Source: Haladaptatus litoreus
GTDB lineage: Archaea; Halobacteriota; Halobacteria; Halobacteriales; Haladaptataceae
Direction: 5' to 3'
Assembly: GCF_900156425.1 (NCBI RefSeq)
Contig: NZ_FTNO01000003.1
Span: 310,001-374,000, forward strand
Length of the DNA: 64,000 bases
The notes under the pieces were generated by a model. It was not told the origin of the DNA. It saw nothing but the letters and a program-made list of their open reading frames with translations, and ran no database searches. The translations under genes and the position numbers were made by a program. Below are positions 25,162-34,178 of this stretch, in pieces. Within the stretch, counting starts at the first letter, position 1. Each line of letters opens with the position of its first letter.

Positions 25162-26034
25162 TCAGTTGTCGATCCGGACATCATGTTTGGTTGTAATAAG
25201 GGTTCCCTCGGGTTTCGATTGAAGGAACAGACGATACCTCCCGGGAGTCGGAAATTCAGCACCAAATTTGACACGACCGCTGTCTGGACTTGTCTCTTCG
25301 GGATGGATATGCAGATAGGCAAGGTCGCCTTCGCGAAGGGCGACGAGATGACCGAGTGCACCTAAATACGAATCCAGCCGTGAAACGCGGTCGCCACTAC
25401 GGCATATTTCGAATGTTAGCTCTGTAGTTTCACCAGCTGAAACCTCGTTAGACGAGAGTTCGACATGGTATTCAGCGGTCGTTGCGTGGCGCGCGGTTTC
25501 CGGGCGCGCTGCGACTTCTAGTGGTCCTGCAGCGAAGATATCGAATCCAAGTGTTATCGGTCGACCGTCGATCATCAGATCGAGAAATGCACGGTAGATG
25601 CCAGGGTCAGGGAGGGTGAACGCTTCGACACGCCACGTTCCATCGTTTTCGAGAGTTGGATGGAGATGCTGAAATCGAGTCAGGTCTCGACGGACAACGA
25701 TCAGATGACCCCGCTGCCCATGTGCTTCATCGAACTCGGTTCTGATCGTCCCATCTGGAGCGACGATGTGGAACTCCCAGTCTGACGGTTCACCAGGACT
25801 GAAGCGCGTGGTCACCGGTACAAATCGAAATCCATCCGCGTGTACTGATAACCCCCCCAACGTAGCGTGTCCACCTGACCCGTAGCCTCGTGGAGAATCG
25901 GTATCGTCGTGATTAGTGTGGTCTCCCATGGCACACCCTTCGATTGCCACTGGTTTACCGGTTTCTTCGAGTCTACTCGTCCCTCCTCCTGGAGTCGCGT
26001 CGATGTCGATTCCGCTCTGTCGGTGATGTATCAT
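25162..26034 (-). CDS. Soluble metal-island protein with HLHP/HIHP motifs
   Basis: 290 aa from ATG 26034; ATG 25929 (MGDHTNHDDTD) or 26055 are also possible. After a His/Asp-rich N-terminus come two beta-sandwich units. Each ends in an HxHP motif: RRDLTRFQHLHPTLENDG and EGDLAYLHIHPEETS. The segments GIYRAFLDLMIDGRPITLG and GRYRLFLQSKPEG are typical. I recall this layout as a haloarchaeal family found next to copper-exporting ATPases; no reaction is known. HxHP motifs suggest metal binding. No clear signal peptide, so probably cytosolic. The gene follows the DUF5676-like membrane protein on the same strand. Confidence 0.65.
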   Translation of the reverse strand: MIHHRQSGIDIDATPGGGTSRLEETGKPVAIEGCAMGDHTNHDDTDSPRGYGSGGHATLGGLSVHADGFRFVPVTTRFSPGEPSDWEFHIVAPDGTIRTEFDEAHGQRGHLIVVRRDLTRFQHLHPTLENDGTWRVEAFTLPDPGIYRAFLDLMIDGRPITLGFDIFAAGPLEVAARPETARHATTAEYHVELSSNEVSAGETTELTFEICRSGDRVSRLDSYLGALGHLVALREGDLAYLHIHPEETSPDSGRVKFGAEFPTPGRYRLFLQSKPEGTLITTKHDVRIDN

Positions 26035-26080
26035 GGAACTTGATTCATGTTTCATCTTACCGAACAAGCATGTTGTACAG

Positions 26081-26356
26081 CTATGCAAAGGCGTAAATGA
26101 AGACGTAGCTAATGATAGCTGCTTCAATCATGCCCGTCACCGTCCCGACGACGGGTGGTTCAAAGAAGAGGTGCCACTGCTCCATCATCTCGACCACTCC
26201 CTCGTAGACGCTGACCGCCCCGAATACACCGGGAAGGAGCATGACGACGGCAGAAACGACTGCTGCGGCGCCACCGAGTGCCAGCGCATCAGGTTCTATC
26301 GTTTCGTGAGCGGTTTCCATTTCATACTCTTCGCGGTTGGAAGTTGTGGTGCTCAT
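26081..26356 (-). CDS. DUF5676-like small membrane protein
   Basis: 91 aa with two membrane segments (ALALGGAAAVVSAVVMLLPG, MIEAAIISYVFIYAFA) and a conserved-looking HLFF turn between (MEQWHLFFEPPVVGT). As I recall it matches DUF5676, which sits in metal-resistance clusters with DoxX and YHS genes. It is upstream of the HxHP protein on the same strand and divergent from the YHS permease gene at 26683. Confidence 0.65.
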   Translation of the reverse strand: MSTTTSNREEYEMETAHETIEPDALALGGAAAVVSAVVMLLPGVFGAVSVYEGVVEMMEQWHLFFEPPVVGTVTGMIEAAIISYVFIYAFA

Positions 26357-26682
26357 GGGTGAAGATATGTCAAGCTAGTTCAATTTCATTTTTGCTTATA
26401 TTCGAAGTCACACGTCGTAACACCGATTCGGCATTACTCTTCGAAGCCAAATGAAAGGCAGTAACGGGTCTAAGTAATAGTCCAATACAAATATTTCTAA
26501 ATGAATATGGTTGTATTGAGTAGAGTAATGGGTTCAGTCCCTCGCGAAGAAATGTTCTGGCCGAACACTCGCAGCATCGACAGTCTTGCTAGATATTATC
26601 TTACAAAGAAGCTATGTGGATTGCCTTTTCCATCACACTTTTAAGAGAAACCAGGAAGAACGAAGCCAGTGATACTCCATGT

Positions 26683-28086
26683 ATGGAGACCACTGTCGTC
26701 AGCGGAATCCTCGAATCGCTACGAATCGGGATTGGTTTCCTCTGGACCGCTGCATGGGCGATCACCATGGGGCTGATGATTACGAGTCTTGTGCAGGTCT
26801 ACGTCTCGAAAGAGCGGATGGCACGTCTACTCGGCGACGATAATCTCGCCGGACTCGCGAAGGCAACCGTCTTCGGTGCCGCCAGTAGCGGTTGTAGCTT
26901 CGGGGCCGTCGCTATCGCGAAGGGGTTGTTCAAGAAGGGGGCACACGTGGTCAACGTTCTCGCGTTCATGTTTGCATCGACGAACCTCATCATCGAACTC
27001 GGCTTGATGATCTTGATCCTTCTCGGTTGGGAGTTTCTCTTGGCGGAACTCCTCGGGGGACTCATTCTTATCGCGGTGATGGCTCTCATCGTTCACCTGA
27101 CGCTCCCGGAGAACCTCTTCGAAGACGTTCGGGAGGAACTGAATCAACGCGACCACGACCACGGTATCACCGAGGACCCGACATGCGGAATGGAGGGAAA
27201 AGACGAATACTCACTCGTTACCGACGGCGGTGAAACGCTGAAATTCTGTTCGGCTGGCTGTCTGGAGACCTACCAGCAGGAGGTCGCCAGTCGTGGCGGT
27301 TGGCGCGAGGAACTGTTGACGTGGGGTGGATGGTACAAACTCGGGAATCAGTACCGCAAGGAGTGGTCGATGATTTGGAAGGACGTCGTCGCAGGTTTCC
27401 TCATCTCCGGTTTCGTCATCGTTTTTGTCCCACAGTGGGTTTGGAACAATCTCTTTCTACAGGGGGATAGCCTGCTCGTAAGTGCCGAAAATGCGATCAT
27501 GGGTGTGACAATTGCCGTCATCAGCTTTGTCGGCAGCATCGGCAACGTTCCGTTTGCGGTCGCACTCTGGGGTGGCGGCATCAGCTTCGCGGGCGTCATC
27601 GCGTTCGTCTACGCCGACCTCATTACGATTCCAGTGCTGAACGTTTACCGCAAGTATTACGGCTGGAAGGTAATGCTGTACATCCTCGGCGTGTTCTTCA
27701 TCACGATGGCGTTCACCGGGTTTCTCATGGAGGAGTTGTTCACTGCCCTGGGTATCGTACCGAACCTCGCTGGCGGGGAGACGGCCACCGAACAGACATA
27801 TTTCGAACTCAACTACGCATTCTATCTCAATGTCGTCGCGTTCGCGCTCTCGGGGTTCCTCTTCTACGTCTACCGCCGGGGGATCGGCGCACCCGGCCAA
27901 TACCGGGACCCTGTCTGCGGGATGCAGATCGATGATAGCGGCCCGAGTGTTACCCACGATGGGGAAACGTACTACTTCTGCTCGAATCGATGTAAGCAGT
28001 CGTTTGAGCGCAACCCAGCCGAGTTCTCGCATCTACAGCCACAGACTTCTGGCGCGGGATCTTCTCAAAGCCACGAACATCATTGA
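26683..28086 (+). CDS. UPF0718/ArsP-type permease with two YHS metal-binding domains
   Basis: 467 aa from ATG 26683. About eight membrane segments form the two halves of a DUF318 (UPF0718) permease: ATVFGAASSGCSFGAVAIAK with FASTNLIIEL in half one, and VSFVGSIGNVPFAVALWGGG-like sequence in half two. A YHS domain is inserted in the central loop (DPTCGMEGKDE then FCSAGCLETYQ) and a second sits at the C-terminus (DPVCGMQIDDS then YYFCSNRCKQSFE). The tail is SHEHH. YHS domains bind soft metals, so this is a likely metal (copper, arsenite or similar) exporter. TATA-like CTTTTAAG precedes the gene. A single-YHS paralogue is at 37291-38622. Confidence 0.8.
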   Translation: METTVVSGILESLRIGIGFLWTAAWAITMGLMITSLVQVYVSKERMARLLGDDNLAGLAKATVFGAASSGCSFGAVAIAKGLFKKGAHVVNVLAFMFASTNLIIELGLMILILLGWEFLLAELLGGLILIAVMALIVHLTLPENLFEDVREELNQRDHDHGITEDPTCGMEGKDEYSLVTDGGETLKFCSAGCLETYQQEVASRGGWREELLTWGGWYKLGNQYRKEWSMIWKDVVAGFLISGFVIVFVPQWVWNNLFLQGDSLLVSAENAIMGVTIAVISFVGSIGNVPFAVALWGGGISFAGVIAFVYADLITIPVLNVYRKYYGWKVMLYILGVFFITMAFTGFLMEELFTALGIVPNLAGGETATEQTYFELNYAFYLNVVAFALSGFLFYVYRRGIGAPGQYRDPVCGMQIDDSGPSVTHDGETYYFCSNRCKQSFERNPAEFSHLQPQTSGAGSSQSHEHH

Positions 28087-28186
28087 ACGGTACATCCCGG
28101 TTGTATCTCTACAGGCGGAGCAGGCCAAATGCCTCGGGTCGTGACCTCGGGGCGGTTCACCCTGTGCGACGGTAGTTATACACTCC

Positions 28187-28775
28187 TTGCAAGACTACTG
28201 TACTCCAGAGGTATTGGCAATAGTTGACACGCAACCACGATACAACGAGCTCCGGTCTACGATTGCTGGCGTTACCGTCGAAGGACGTGCCCACTCGCTA
28301 AGTACGTGGTTCGTCCTCGCACTTCGCCTCGTCGTCGGCTTTGCGTTCTTCTACACGGGCATTGAGAAGATTTTTGGCGGATTCGACGCACAGAGCTACC
28401 TCGTAAACGTTGCCGCGACGAACGGGAACCCCCTCGAGGGGCTGTTTCTCTGGATGGGACAGACGCCGTGGTTCGTCGATTTTGTGAACGTCGCCGTTCT
28501 GTGAGGGGAAGTGGCCATCGGTCTCGGCTTGATGGTCGGACTTCTGACCCGTCTCGCGGCGTTCTTCAGTGCCTTCCTGATGCTCATGTTCTATTTCGGC
28601 AACTGGGACCTCGAACACGGGTTTATCAACGCTGATTTCATGTACCTGCTGGTGTTCCTCTCGGTCGCTGCGTTCGGTGCTGGTCGGATCCTCGGCCTCG
28701 ACGCCGTCGTCGAACAGTACGAAATCGATGGACGAGCTCAACCGATACCCTCAGTTGGAATACATTCTCGGCTGA
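28187..28775 (+). pseudogene. DoxX-family membrane protein broken by a TGA and a frameshift
   Basis: The reading is typical of haloarchaeal DoxX proteins: STWFVLALRLVVGFAFFYTG, PLEGLFLWMGQTPWFVDFVN, then TGA at 28502-28504, then GEVAIGLGLMVGLLTRLAA and FGNWDLEHGFINADF. In the family a Trp (VPWGE) stands where TGA is. Near 28730 the expected ending moves to the next frame (DELNRYPQLEYILG, stop 28773-28775), so one base is missing. No ATG start is visible either; the first option is TTG 28187. DoxX proteins accompany thiosulfate:quinone or metal-stress genes. Non-functional as read. Confidence 0.75.
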
Positions 28776-28843
28776 AAGTCATATTTAACGCTAAAAAACG
28801 GTGTTCGAATTCGGGAGTTCGCCGTTCGGCTGGCTCCGCGTGA

Positions 28844-29197
28844 TTAATGCATGCTGCGGCAGCTCTCGGCGCACTCGCTGAGAACGTCCGCACAGAGCTG
28901 GCAGTGGTCGTGGTCGTGTTGCTCGCATTCGTCTGCACACGCCTCACAGACGTCCGCACAGAGTTCACCTAACTGGTCGCTGTAGTCGGAGTCGCGGGCC
29001 ATGAACCGTGCGTGCAGCGACGCGACGTCCGCGACGTCACGGCAGAGACGGATGCACTCGGCCATGTCTTCGCCGTGGTCGGTACATGCGTCGGCACACC
29101 ACTCGCAGGCTTCGGCGGCTTCCGTACAAATTTCAATGCAGTCGCGCTGTTCTTCGCTCAGGTGGTCGATCTCGGAGACGGTGTCTGAAAGCGACAT
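28844..29197 (-). CDS. Cys-rich four-helix-bundle copper-storage-like protein (Csp / DUF326)
   Basis: 117 aa with about 15 cysteines, most in CxxxC spacing along predicted helices (CIEICTEAAEACEWCADAC, ECIRLCRDVADV, LCADVCEACADECEQ, CQLCADVLSECAESC). This is the pattern of Csp copper-storage proteins, which line a helix bundle with Cu(I). Start ATG 29197 (MSLSDT) is chosen because the paralogue at 36562-36918 has the same start, and the same leader motif lies exactly 26 nt before both. It lies in the copper island, between the broken doxX and the TRASH regulator. Confidence 0.85.
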   Translation of the reverse strand: MSLSDTVSEIDHLSEEQRDCIEICTEAAEACEWCADACTDHGEDMAECIRLCRDVADVASLHARFMARDSDYSDQLGELCADVCEACADECEQHDHDHCQLCADVLSECAESCRSMH

Positions 29198-29222
29198 TGC
29201 ATCCATTACTATGGGGTGCTGC

Positions 29223-29245
29223 TTTTCCGGGATTGTGGCTTCGAT
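29223..29245 (-). promoter_or_regulatory. Leader motif shared by both copper-storage genes
   Basis: On the minus strand it reads ATCGAAGCCACAA, then 4 variable bases, then GGAAAA. The copy at 36944-36966 (ATCAAAGCCACAA...GGGAAAA) matches at 18 of 23 positions. Each lies 26 nt before the MSLS start. It is a candidate copper-responsive or 5'-leader element. Confidence 0.4.
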
Positions 29246-29608
29246 TGTAAAGGAACAACGACTGTTATCCAGACCATCGACGGGTTCGTGGAGGTGCTGT
29301 ATTCGCAACGGACGAGCGCAGAATCCCGAGATTGGCCATGAACCATGGAACGTAACTCGCTGCTGTGGAGGATCTTCGTCCTCATGGGGTAAGTAGTCCA
29401 CTTAGAGGGTTACAAACCGAAATTGGGAGGTTGATATTCGGCGGTTTGTTAACGGTGACGTTGATTCCATCGTTTCTACCGCGGTCTGTCCACTTCGAAG
29501 CATGCACGGACTCTCTTCGCCGTCCTCGCGTTTCCGTTCAAAATCCACGCCCCTATGAGACGTATCGCAAATACACGAACTGATGAGAAGACAAAAAGCG
29601 TGAAGCTA

Positions 29609-30208
29609 TTACTCGTTGGCTGCCTCCTGCAGTGATTCGTACTGTTCGACGATCTCCTCGGCACATGACGAGCAACAGACGTGGTACATATCCCCGGAAT
29701 CGACTTCAACCGTCTCACCATCGCCACTGATCTGATTTCCACAGATCGAACATTGGATGCCAATGTCGCCACTCCGAAGCGCTGGTTGCCACGACGAGTG
29801 TAGCACCGATTCGACCTCGTAGTCCTCGATTGCCGCCTCGTCCAAGGTGTCGGTGAATAACTCGTGAACTTCCGACGTGTCGAGAATCACTTTGGCTATG
29901 ATACGCGATTCGACCGTCTGAAATACGTGTTCGACACCTGCGATGGCTACTAATTGTGACCGAATATCCGCCGCCTTACTGGCTTGAACGTCGAGAACCA
30001 GTAGCAGTTCGTCGGCTCTCGAAAGTTGTGTTTGGTCCATCTCGACGGTAAATCGCCGAACGATACCGAGGTCTTGGAGTCGTTCGACCCGGTTAGACAC
30101 CGACGGGGGTGACAGATTGACGACGTCGGCAATCTCCCGATACGGGCGACGGGCGTCTTCGAGCAACAATTGCAGGATTTCGATATCGGTGGAGTCCAGC
30201 TCGCTCAT
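29609..30208 (-). CDS. Lrp/AsnC-type metal regulator with C-terminal TRASH domain
   Basis: 199 aa. The N-terminal winged helix is LDSTDIEILQLLLEDARRPY, VNLSPPSVSNRVERLQDLG. A RAM domain follows (LVAIAGVEHVFQTVESR), then a TRASH domain: CSICGNQISGDGETVEVDSG, MYHVCCSSCAEEI. TRASH-domain Lrp regulators are the known copper-sensing type in archaea (CopT/CopR-like). It lies 76 nt downstream of copZ on the same strand and probably controls copZ, csp and copB here. Confidence 0.88.
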   Translation of the reverse strand: MSELDSTDIEILQLLLEDARRPYREIADVVNLSPPSVSNRVERLQDLGIVRRFTVEMDQTQLSRADELLLVLDVQASKAADIRSQLVAIAGVEHVFQTVESRIIAKVILDTSEVHELFTDTLDEAAIEDYEVESVLHSSWQPALRSGDIGIQCSICGNQISGDGETVEVDSGDMYHVCCSSCAEEIVEQYESLQEAANE

Positions 30209-30284
30209 CGATGGGGTCGGGAGGGGTTCGAGGTAATTCGTGCAACTGCTTGTCGATTCTCTGAAAGACTGTGATGGTCCATGA

Positions 30285-30482
30285 TTAGTGTTTCACGGTA
30301 TACCCTGCCTTCTCGATGGTTTGTGCAATGATATCAGTGTCTGCGTTTCCGCTAACCCTGACTCGGTCGGACTCGTTATCTGCGGCGGCGTTCTCAACGT
30401 CGTCTAATTCTTCGAGTGCCGATTCGACTGTCTGTTCGCATCCGCCACAGCTCATCCCTTCGACGGTAAGTTCGGTCGTCAT
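30285..30482 (-). CDS. copZ: HMA-domain copper chaperone, CopZ-like
   Basis: 65 aa heavy-metal-associated domain with the GMSCGGC metal loop (M-x-C-x-x-C) at residues 9-15 and IIAQTIEKAGYTV at the C-terminus. It carries Cu(I) to the exporter ATPase. It is upstream of the TRASH-Lrp regulator on the same strand, the common copZ-regulator pair of archaea. The metal exporter (CopB) is encoded 3.7 kb away. Confidence 0.9.
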   Translation of the reverse strand: MTTELTVEGMSCGGCEQTVESALEELDDVENAAADNESDRVRVSGNADTDIIAQTIEKAGYTVKH

Positions 30483-30793
30483 ACCCTGTTACTTTGGGGT
30501 GAACGTCTTTTTCTCGTTTCGGCTTCGAATCCGCGCATCACCGGCCGATGAATTCGAGGTTTCGAAACTAAGCGATTTGAAAGCCTTTTCAGCCAGCGAG
30601 GAAACCCGAAATGCTTTATTCCGATTACCAGCATCCGTGACCGTGTGTGAGGATTGTTGTCCACGTGAACTCCTCGCCCTCTATCGGTGCAGTCGTCTTG
30701 CTCTTCCTCGGCGTGAACCGACGACTCTTCTACGCAGGCGGCATTCCGTATGTCGTGGCGCAACGAATAACTAGACGATGCGAGTCGTCGCCG

Positions 30794-31138
30794 CTATTGT
30801 TCGCGTCGGAGACGTTCACGGCGCGTTTCAAACTCCTCTTCAGAGAGGTCGCCGCGGGCGTAGGCAAGTCGCAGTTCTTCAAGCGCTGCATCACCGCCAG
30901 CCCCATCGCCAGCGAGCGCGCGGTAGAGGACGTACCCTAGTGCAAGCACGACCAATAGCGAGACGAGCATCATCACCCAGCCCCAGATTGGTGTTGGACC
31001 GCCGTAACCCGGCCCCATCATCCAGCCACCCATCATCGGGAACGCGAACAGCATCATCAGCATCGGCGTGAACAGGATGACTGCCAGTATAACGACGATA
31101 AGTCGAAGCCACGAATCGTTCTGGCGTGCCGCGGTCAT
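30794..31138 (-). CDS. Membrane protein with C-terminal SHOCT domain
   Basis: 114 aa from ATG 31138. Two membrane segments (LIVVILAVILFTPMLMMLF, WGWVMMLVSLLVVLALGYV) are separated by a Met/Gly-rich loop (MMGGWMMGPGYGG). A short SHOCT helix pair follows (ALEELRLAYARGDLSEEEFE, TRRERL). SHOCT motifs are thought to assist oligomerisation. The methionine-rich outside loop could bind Cu(I) or Ag(I), but that is inference. Confidence 0.75.
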   Translation of the reverse strand: MTAARQNDSWLRLIVVILAVILFTPMLMMLFAFPMMGGWMMGPGYGGPTPIWGWVMMLVSLLVVLALGYVLYRALAGDGAGGDAALEELRLAYARGDLSEEEFETRRERLRREQ

Positions 31139-31501
31139 ATGGAATACTAGCATTCAGAGTCAAAAAGAGGTATCGACGGTTCTGCACTCGTTTTAGAACC
31201 CCAAAATCAGACTGCCAGAATAGATTAGTCGGCCGCGCCGTTTACCGCGTCGGATAAAGAGCACCAGTTCTGATTAATGCCTTGAGCGTCATTCGATATG
31301 AGATGGGCCTTACAAATGCGTAAATTCGCGTTCGTTCTTGTGACGCTCGCATTGGTTGGCCTCTGGCCCGGTAGTGCTTCGATATTCACTGGCATCGTGG
31401 TTTGGGATTCACGGTTGCTCTGGTCGTTGTCCAATTGATTATCTTGGTCTATCGGTTCGAGATGTCCGATGTCGAAATCAGAACTAAAACGCCTCGTTTC
31501 T

Positions 31502-32503
31502 TCAGTTATTTTTCGACAGAGTATCGCCCTCTCGAAGGGCGTTTCGAGTTCCGAACGAGACAACAATGGAACTCATGACCACTGCAGTTCCGAAGAGCAG
31601 AACGAGGCTCAGGACGTGCAGTGCGACGACACCGTAGGTGTGACTGATCGTTTTGCTCGCCACTGCCACACTGTCGACGAGTAGAATGAGCGCGAAGTAT
31701 TGCTTGAACGTTGCTTCGTCGACGAACTCGGTTAATCGGGAACCGAGATACGCACCGAAGACACTTCCACCGAGTAACGGGATGACGACCGAGAGGTGAA
31801 CCGCATCTGCTCGGGCGTACATAAATGACCCATATCCACTCGAAATCGCGATCTGAAAGATGTCGGTTCCAACCGCTACTGTTTCCGATAGACTCAACCC
31901 GTACATTAGGATCGGCAGAATGAGAAACCCGCCGCCAACACCGAGAACGCCCGCCAGTATCCCTGTCGCGAACGCAATTGCCAGCACTATCCATACGGAA
32001 ACGGTAACTCCTCCACTGAACGATAGCATCGGCGGAACGTAGACGGTTCCAATTTCTCCCAAGACGTTCGCATCTACCACTGTTCCCTGCACGGACGTAC
32101 TGTTACGAGCGTCGAATAGCATGAATAGTCCAACCACCGCTAACAACCCGACGTAGGCGGTGCTGACGATGATGTCTGCGAGTCCGACGGCCGAAAGCTC
32201 GAACAACATCCGCTTCCCGACCTCTAACCCCATTGTCATTCCCCCGACGAGGAGGCCTCCCAGTTTGTAGTCGATGTGGCCGAGACGGCGATGCGTTACG
32301 ACGGCTGTAATCGACGTTCCGAAGACGAACACTAGCCCGGAGCCGACCGCCGCTTCGACAGGATGGCCGAGAACGAGCAGTGCAGGGGTGACGAAGAAAC
32401 TCCCACCGAGGCCGAAAAAGCCGAAGAGGATTCCGACCGTGAATCCAAAGAAAACGAAGAATGCAATCCCCGGTTCGAACGACCATAGGCTCATTCCTCC
32501 CAT
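31502..32503 (-). CDS. TauE/SafE (TSUP) family membrane permease
   Basis: 333 aa from ATG 32503; 32524 and 32494 are alternatives. Eight or so membrane segments carry the family's duplicated GxxxGxGGGxxxxP motif: GILFGFFGLGGSFFVTPALL and GILAGVLGVGGGFLILPILM. The second half has DIFQIAISSGYGSF. TSUP proteins export sulfite, sulfoacetate or similar anions. In this metal island it may handle sulfur compounds linked to thiol stress, which is inference. Confidence 0.85.
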   Translation of the reverse strand: MGGMSLWSFEPGIAFFVFFGFTVGILFGFFGLGGSFFVTPALLVLGHPVEAAVGSGLVFVFGTSITAVVTHRRLGHIDYKLGGLLVGGMTMGLEVGKRMLFELSAVGLADIIVSTAYVGLLAVVGLFMLFDARNSTSVQGTVVDANVLGEIGTVYVPPMLSFSGGVTVSVWIVLAIAFATGILAGVLGVGGGFLILPILMYGLSLSETVAVGTDIFQIAISSGYGSFMYARADAVHLSVVIPLLGGSVFGAYLGSRLTEFVDEATFKQYFALILLVDSVAVASKTISHTYGVVALHVLSLVLLFGTAVVMSSIVVSFGTRNALREGDTLSKNN

Positions 32504-32557
32504 GTCGCTATCAGTGACGAGCACAACGGTATTGGGTCTTACTCCGAGCGTGTGTTG

Positions 32558-33235
32558 TCAGCCGTGTGCGTGGCTTCCCGTATTGTCACTCTCACCGTTG
32601 TTCCCATTACCACTATGCTGTCCACCGGAATTCCCTTGATCGGGTTTTAGAGCCACGTCACCAACCATCGTCGATGGATGCACGGTACAGATGTACTGTG
32701 CAACGTCACGCGTCGCGACAAATGCGAGCATTTGTACCGATCCTTCTTCAGTGATCTGCGGCGTAACTCGAATCGCATCTTCGGGTGGTTGCCTCCTTCC
32801 TTGATGTTCGCCCATCATCCTGTCCATCATGGTGCCATTCGCTCCGCCCACCATCGTCCCGTTCTGACCACCCATCATCGGCCCGCCGTGCTGCATGGTT
32901 CGAACAGTCGGTAATATCACGGGTAGATTCTCACCATTCGAGTCCCTCAGCGCGAATGTGTGCGGCTGTCCATCTAGGTTTTGCCACATGACTCCATACG
33001 TCCGTCCCGCTTCAAGCTGGAGCGTTGGGTTTTGTTGTCCGCCAATTGACTGTGGCCCCTGTCCTCGCCATCCGGACACATGGCCGCCGAAGCGGAAACA
33101 GCACATGCCACGGTGACGAGTACGAGACGTCGTTTCTTGTGCGCCCACTCTCGATGACGAGCCAATTACGATCCCTCCTACGGTCGCGATGAACCGTCTT
33201 CGGGTCTGTTTAGTTGGTCGTGGTTTCTCTAACAT
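32558..33235 (-). CDS. Tat-exported cupredoxin (plastocyanin-like blue copper protein)
   Basis: 225 aa. The twin-arginine signal is TRRRFIATVGGIVIGSS. The cupredoxin fold has ligands visible as QPHTF (first His) and YICTVHPSTM (Cys, His, Met of a type-1 copper site). A Met/Gly-rich insert (MQHGGPMMGGQNGTMVGG) lies between them and could bind extra copper. The C-terminal tail is Asn/Gly/His-rich (QHSGNGNNGESD). Likely a periplasm-side electron carrier or copper scavenger. It is downstream of no operon partner but faces the TSUP gene on the same strand. Confidence 0.82.
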   Translation of the reverse strand: MLEKPRPTKQTRRRFIATVGGIVIGSSSRVGAQETTSRTRHRGMCCFRFGGHVSGWRGQGPQSIGGQQNPTLQLEAGRTYGVMWQNLDGQPHTFALRDSNGENLPVILPTVRTMQHGGPMMGGQNGTMVGGANGTMMDRMMGEHQGRRQPPEDAIRVTPQITEEGSVQMLAFVATRDVAQYICTVHPSTMVGDVALKPDQGNSGGQHSGNGNNGESDNTGSHAHG

Positions 33236-33465
33236 AGGACTCCCCCACTACGACCACGGCAAAGGTGACAATAAACCGAACTATTATTGTACACGGTGGA
33301 TGTAACCACAACGATTTTTCTCGCGACGAAAACTTGCACCAGATTGAGATGAGCTAACGCGAGACACCGGCCTACCTGGTGTTCAGAGGAATCGAAGGGC
33401 GTTCGCAGGGCTGCGAAAACATAGGATGTGGATGGTTCGGATACGACTCATCCTCAATTGCGTCG

Positions 33466-33972
33466 TTAGCTCGGTGGCGATTCAGCATGGATGACTTCGG
33501 CAAGACTGTCGAGTTGCGCCGAAACGTGCATGCATTCCCCGGCAAGGTGAAGAACGAGGTCGTCAAACGCGATGATACCGACGACTTTGTTGTCGTCAAC
33601 GACTGGAATCCGGCGTGCGTGAGCGTCGTTCATCGCCCGCAAGACACGTTGGACTTTCGCGTCTGCATCAACAGACTGCGGATCCGCCGTCATCACGTCC
33701 CGTGCGGTGAGCGTCTTAAGATCTATGTCTTTGTGGGTCAGGCTTGATGACCCGTTGGCGGCGACGACTTCAGCGGCGATGTCCCGGTCGGTGACGACGC
33801 CGACGAGTACATCATTTTCGGTGACGAGGACGCTTCCGACCGTTCGGTTGCGCATTATTTGGGCAGTCTCGGTGATGGGCGTGTCCGGCGTGACGCTGAC
33901 CACGTCCGCCCGTGCGAGTCGTCGGGCGGTCATCCCGAGATCAGTGCGTTCGGTGGCCATAGCACCAGCCAT
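33466..33972 (-). CDS. Two-CBS-domain protein
   Basis: 168 aa with CBS1 (VVSVTPDTPITETAQIMRNR, GSVLVTENDVLVGVVTDRDI) and CBS2 (MTADPQSVDADAKVQRVLRA, RIPVVDDNKVVGIIAFDDLV). CBS pairs bind adenosyl ligands and tune partner proteins. It stands alone between the cupredoxin and copB. Start may be 33972 or 33960. Role here unknown. Confidence 0.88.
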   Translation of the reverse strand: MAGAMATERTDLGMTARRLARADVVSVTPDTPITETAQIMRNRTVGSVLVTENDVLVGVVTDRDIAAEVVAANGSSSLTHKDIDLKTLTARDVMTADPQSVDADAKVQRVLRAMNDAHARRIPVVDDNKVVGIIAFDDLVLHLAGECMHVSAQLDSLAEVIHAESPPS

Positions 33973-34092
33973 ACGCTAACAATTACAGTAAATTATTCGG
34001 CTGACTTCAAAGGCCGTGCCGAGTCGGCGTTCAGACTGCTGGTTGACGCTGTCGTCGGCAAACGCAGCGATGATCGCACTCACGGTTAACGA

Positions 34093-34115
34093 GGTCACTG
34101 CGATATACTGTGACC
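34093..34115. promoter_or_regulatory. Dyad GGTCAC-N11-GTGACC around a TATA-like core before copB
   Basis: Perfect 6-bp inverted arms surround TGCGATATACT, which contains a TATA-like GATATAC. The dyad ends 63 nt before the copB ATG. It is a candidate operator for a metal-sensing regulator (for example the TRASH-Lrp protein). Confidence 0.4.
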
Positions 34116-34178
34116 GACCCGGTGTAGAGCCCACACATCCATCAGTCTCCGGAACGTAGTTCATTTACCAAACTCGCC

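Noticed and set aside
6753-28504. In-frame TAG and TGA codons as evidence of stop-codon recoding
   Set aside because: Many intact genes in the window end in TGA and some in TAG at family-typical lengths, and the affected genes also carry frameshifts or lack starts. Ordinary nonsense mutations explain this better.
31300-31567. Plus-strand ORF pieces (MRWALQMRKFAFVLVTLALV; then, in another frame, GLGFTVALVVVQLIILVYRF)
   Set aside because: It could be a shifted two-helix membrane gene, but it runs into the opposite-strand TSUP gene and no family is recognised. Support is too weak to list.
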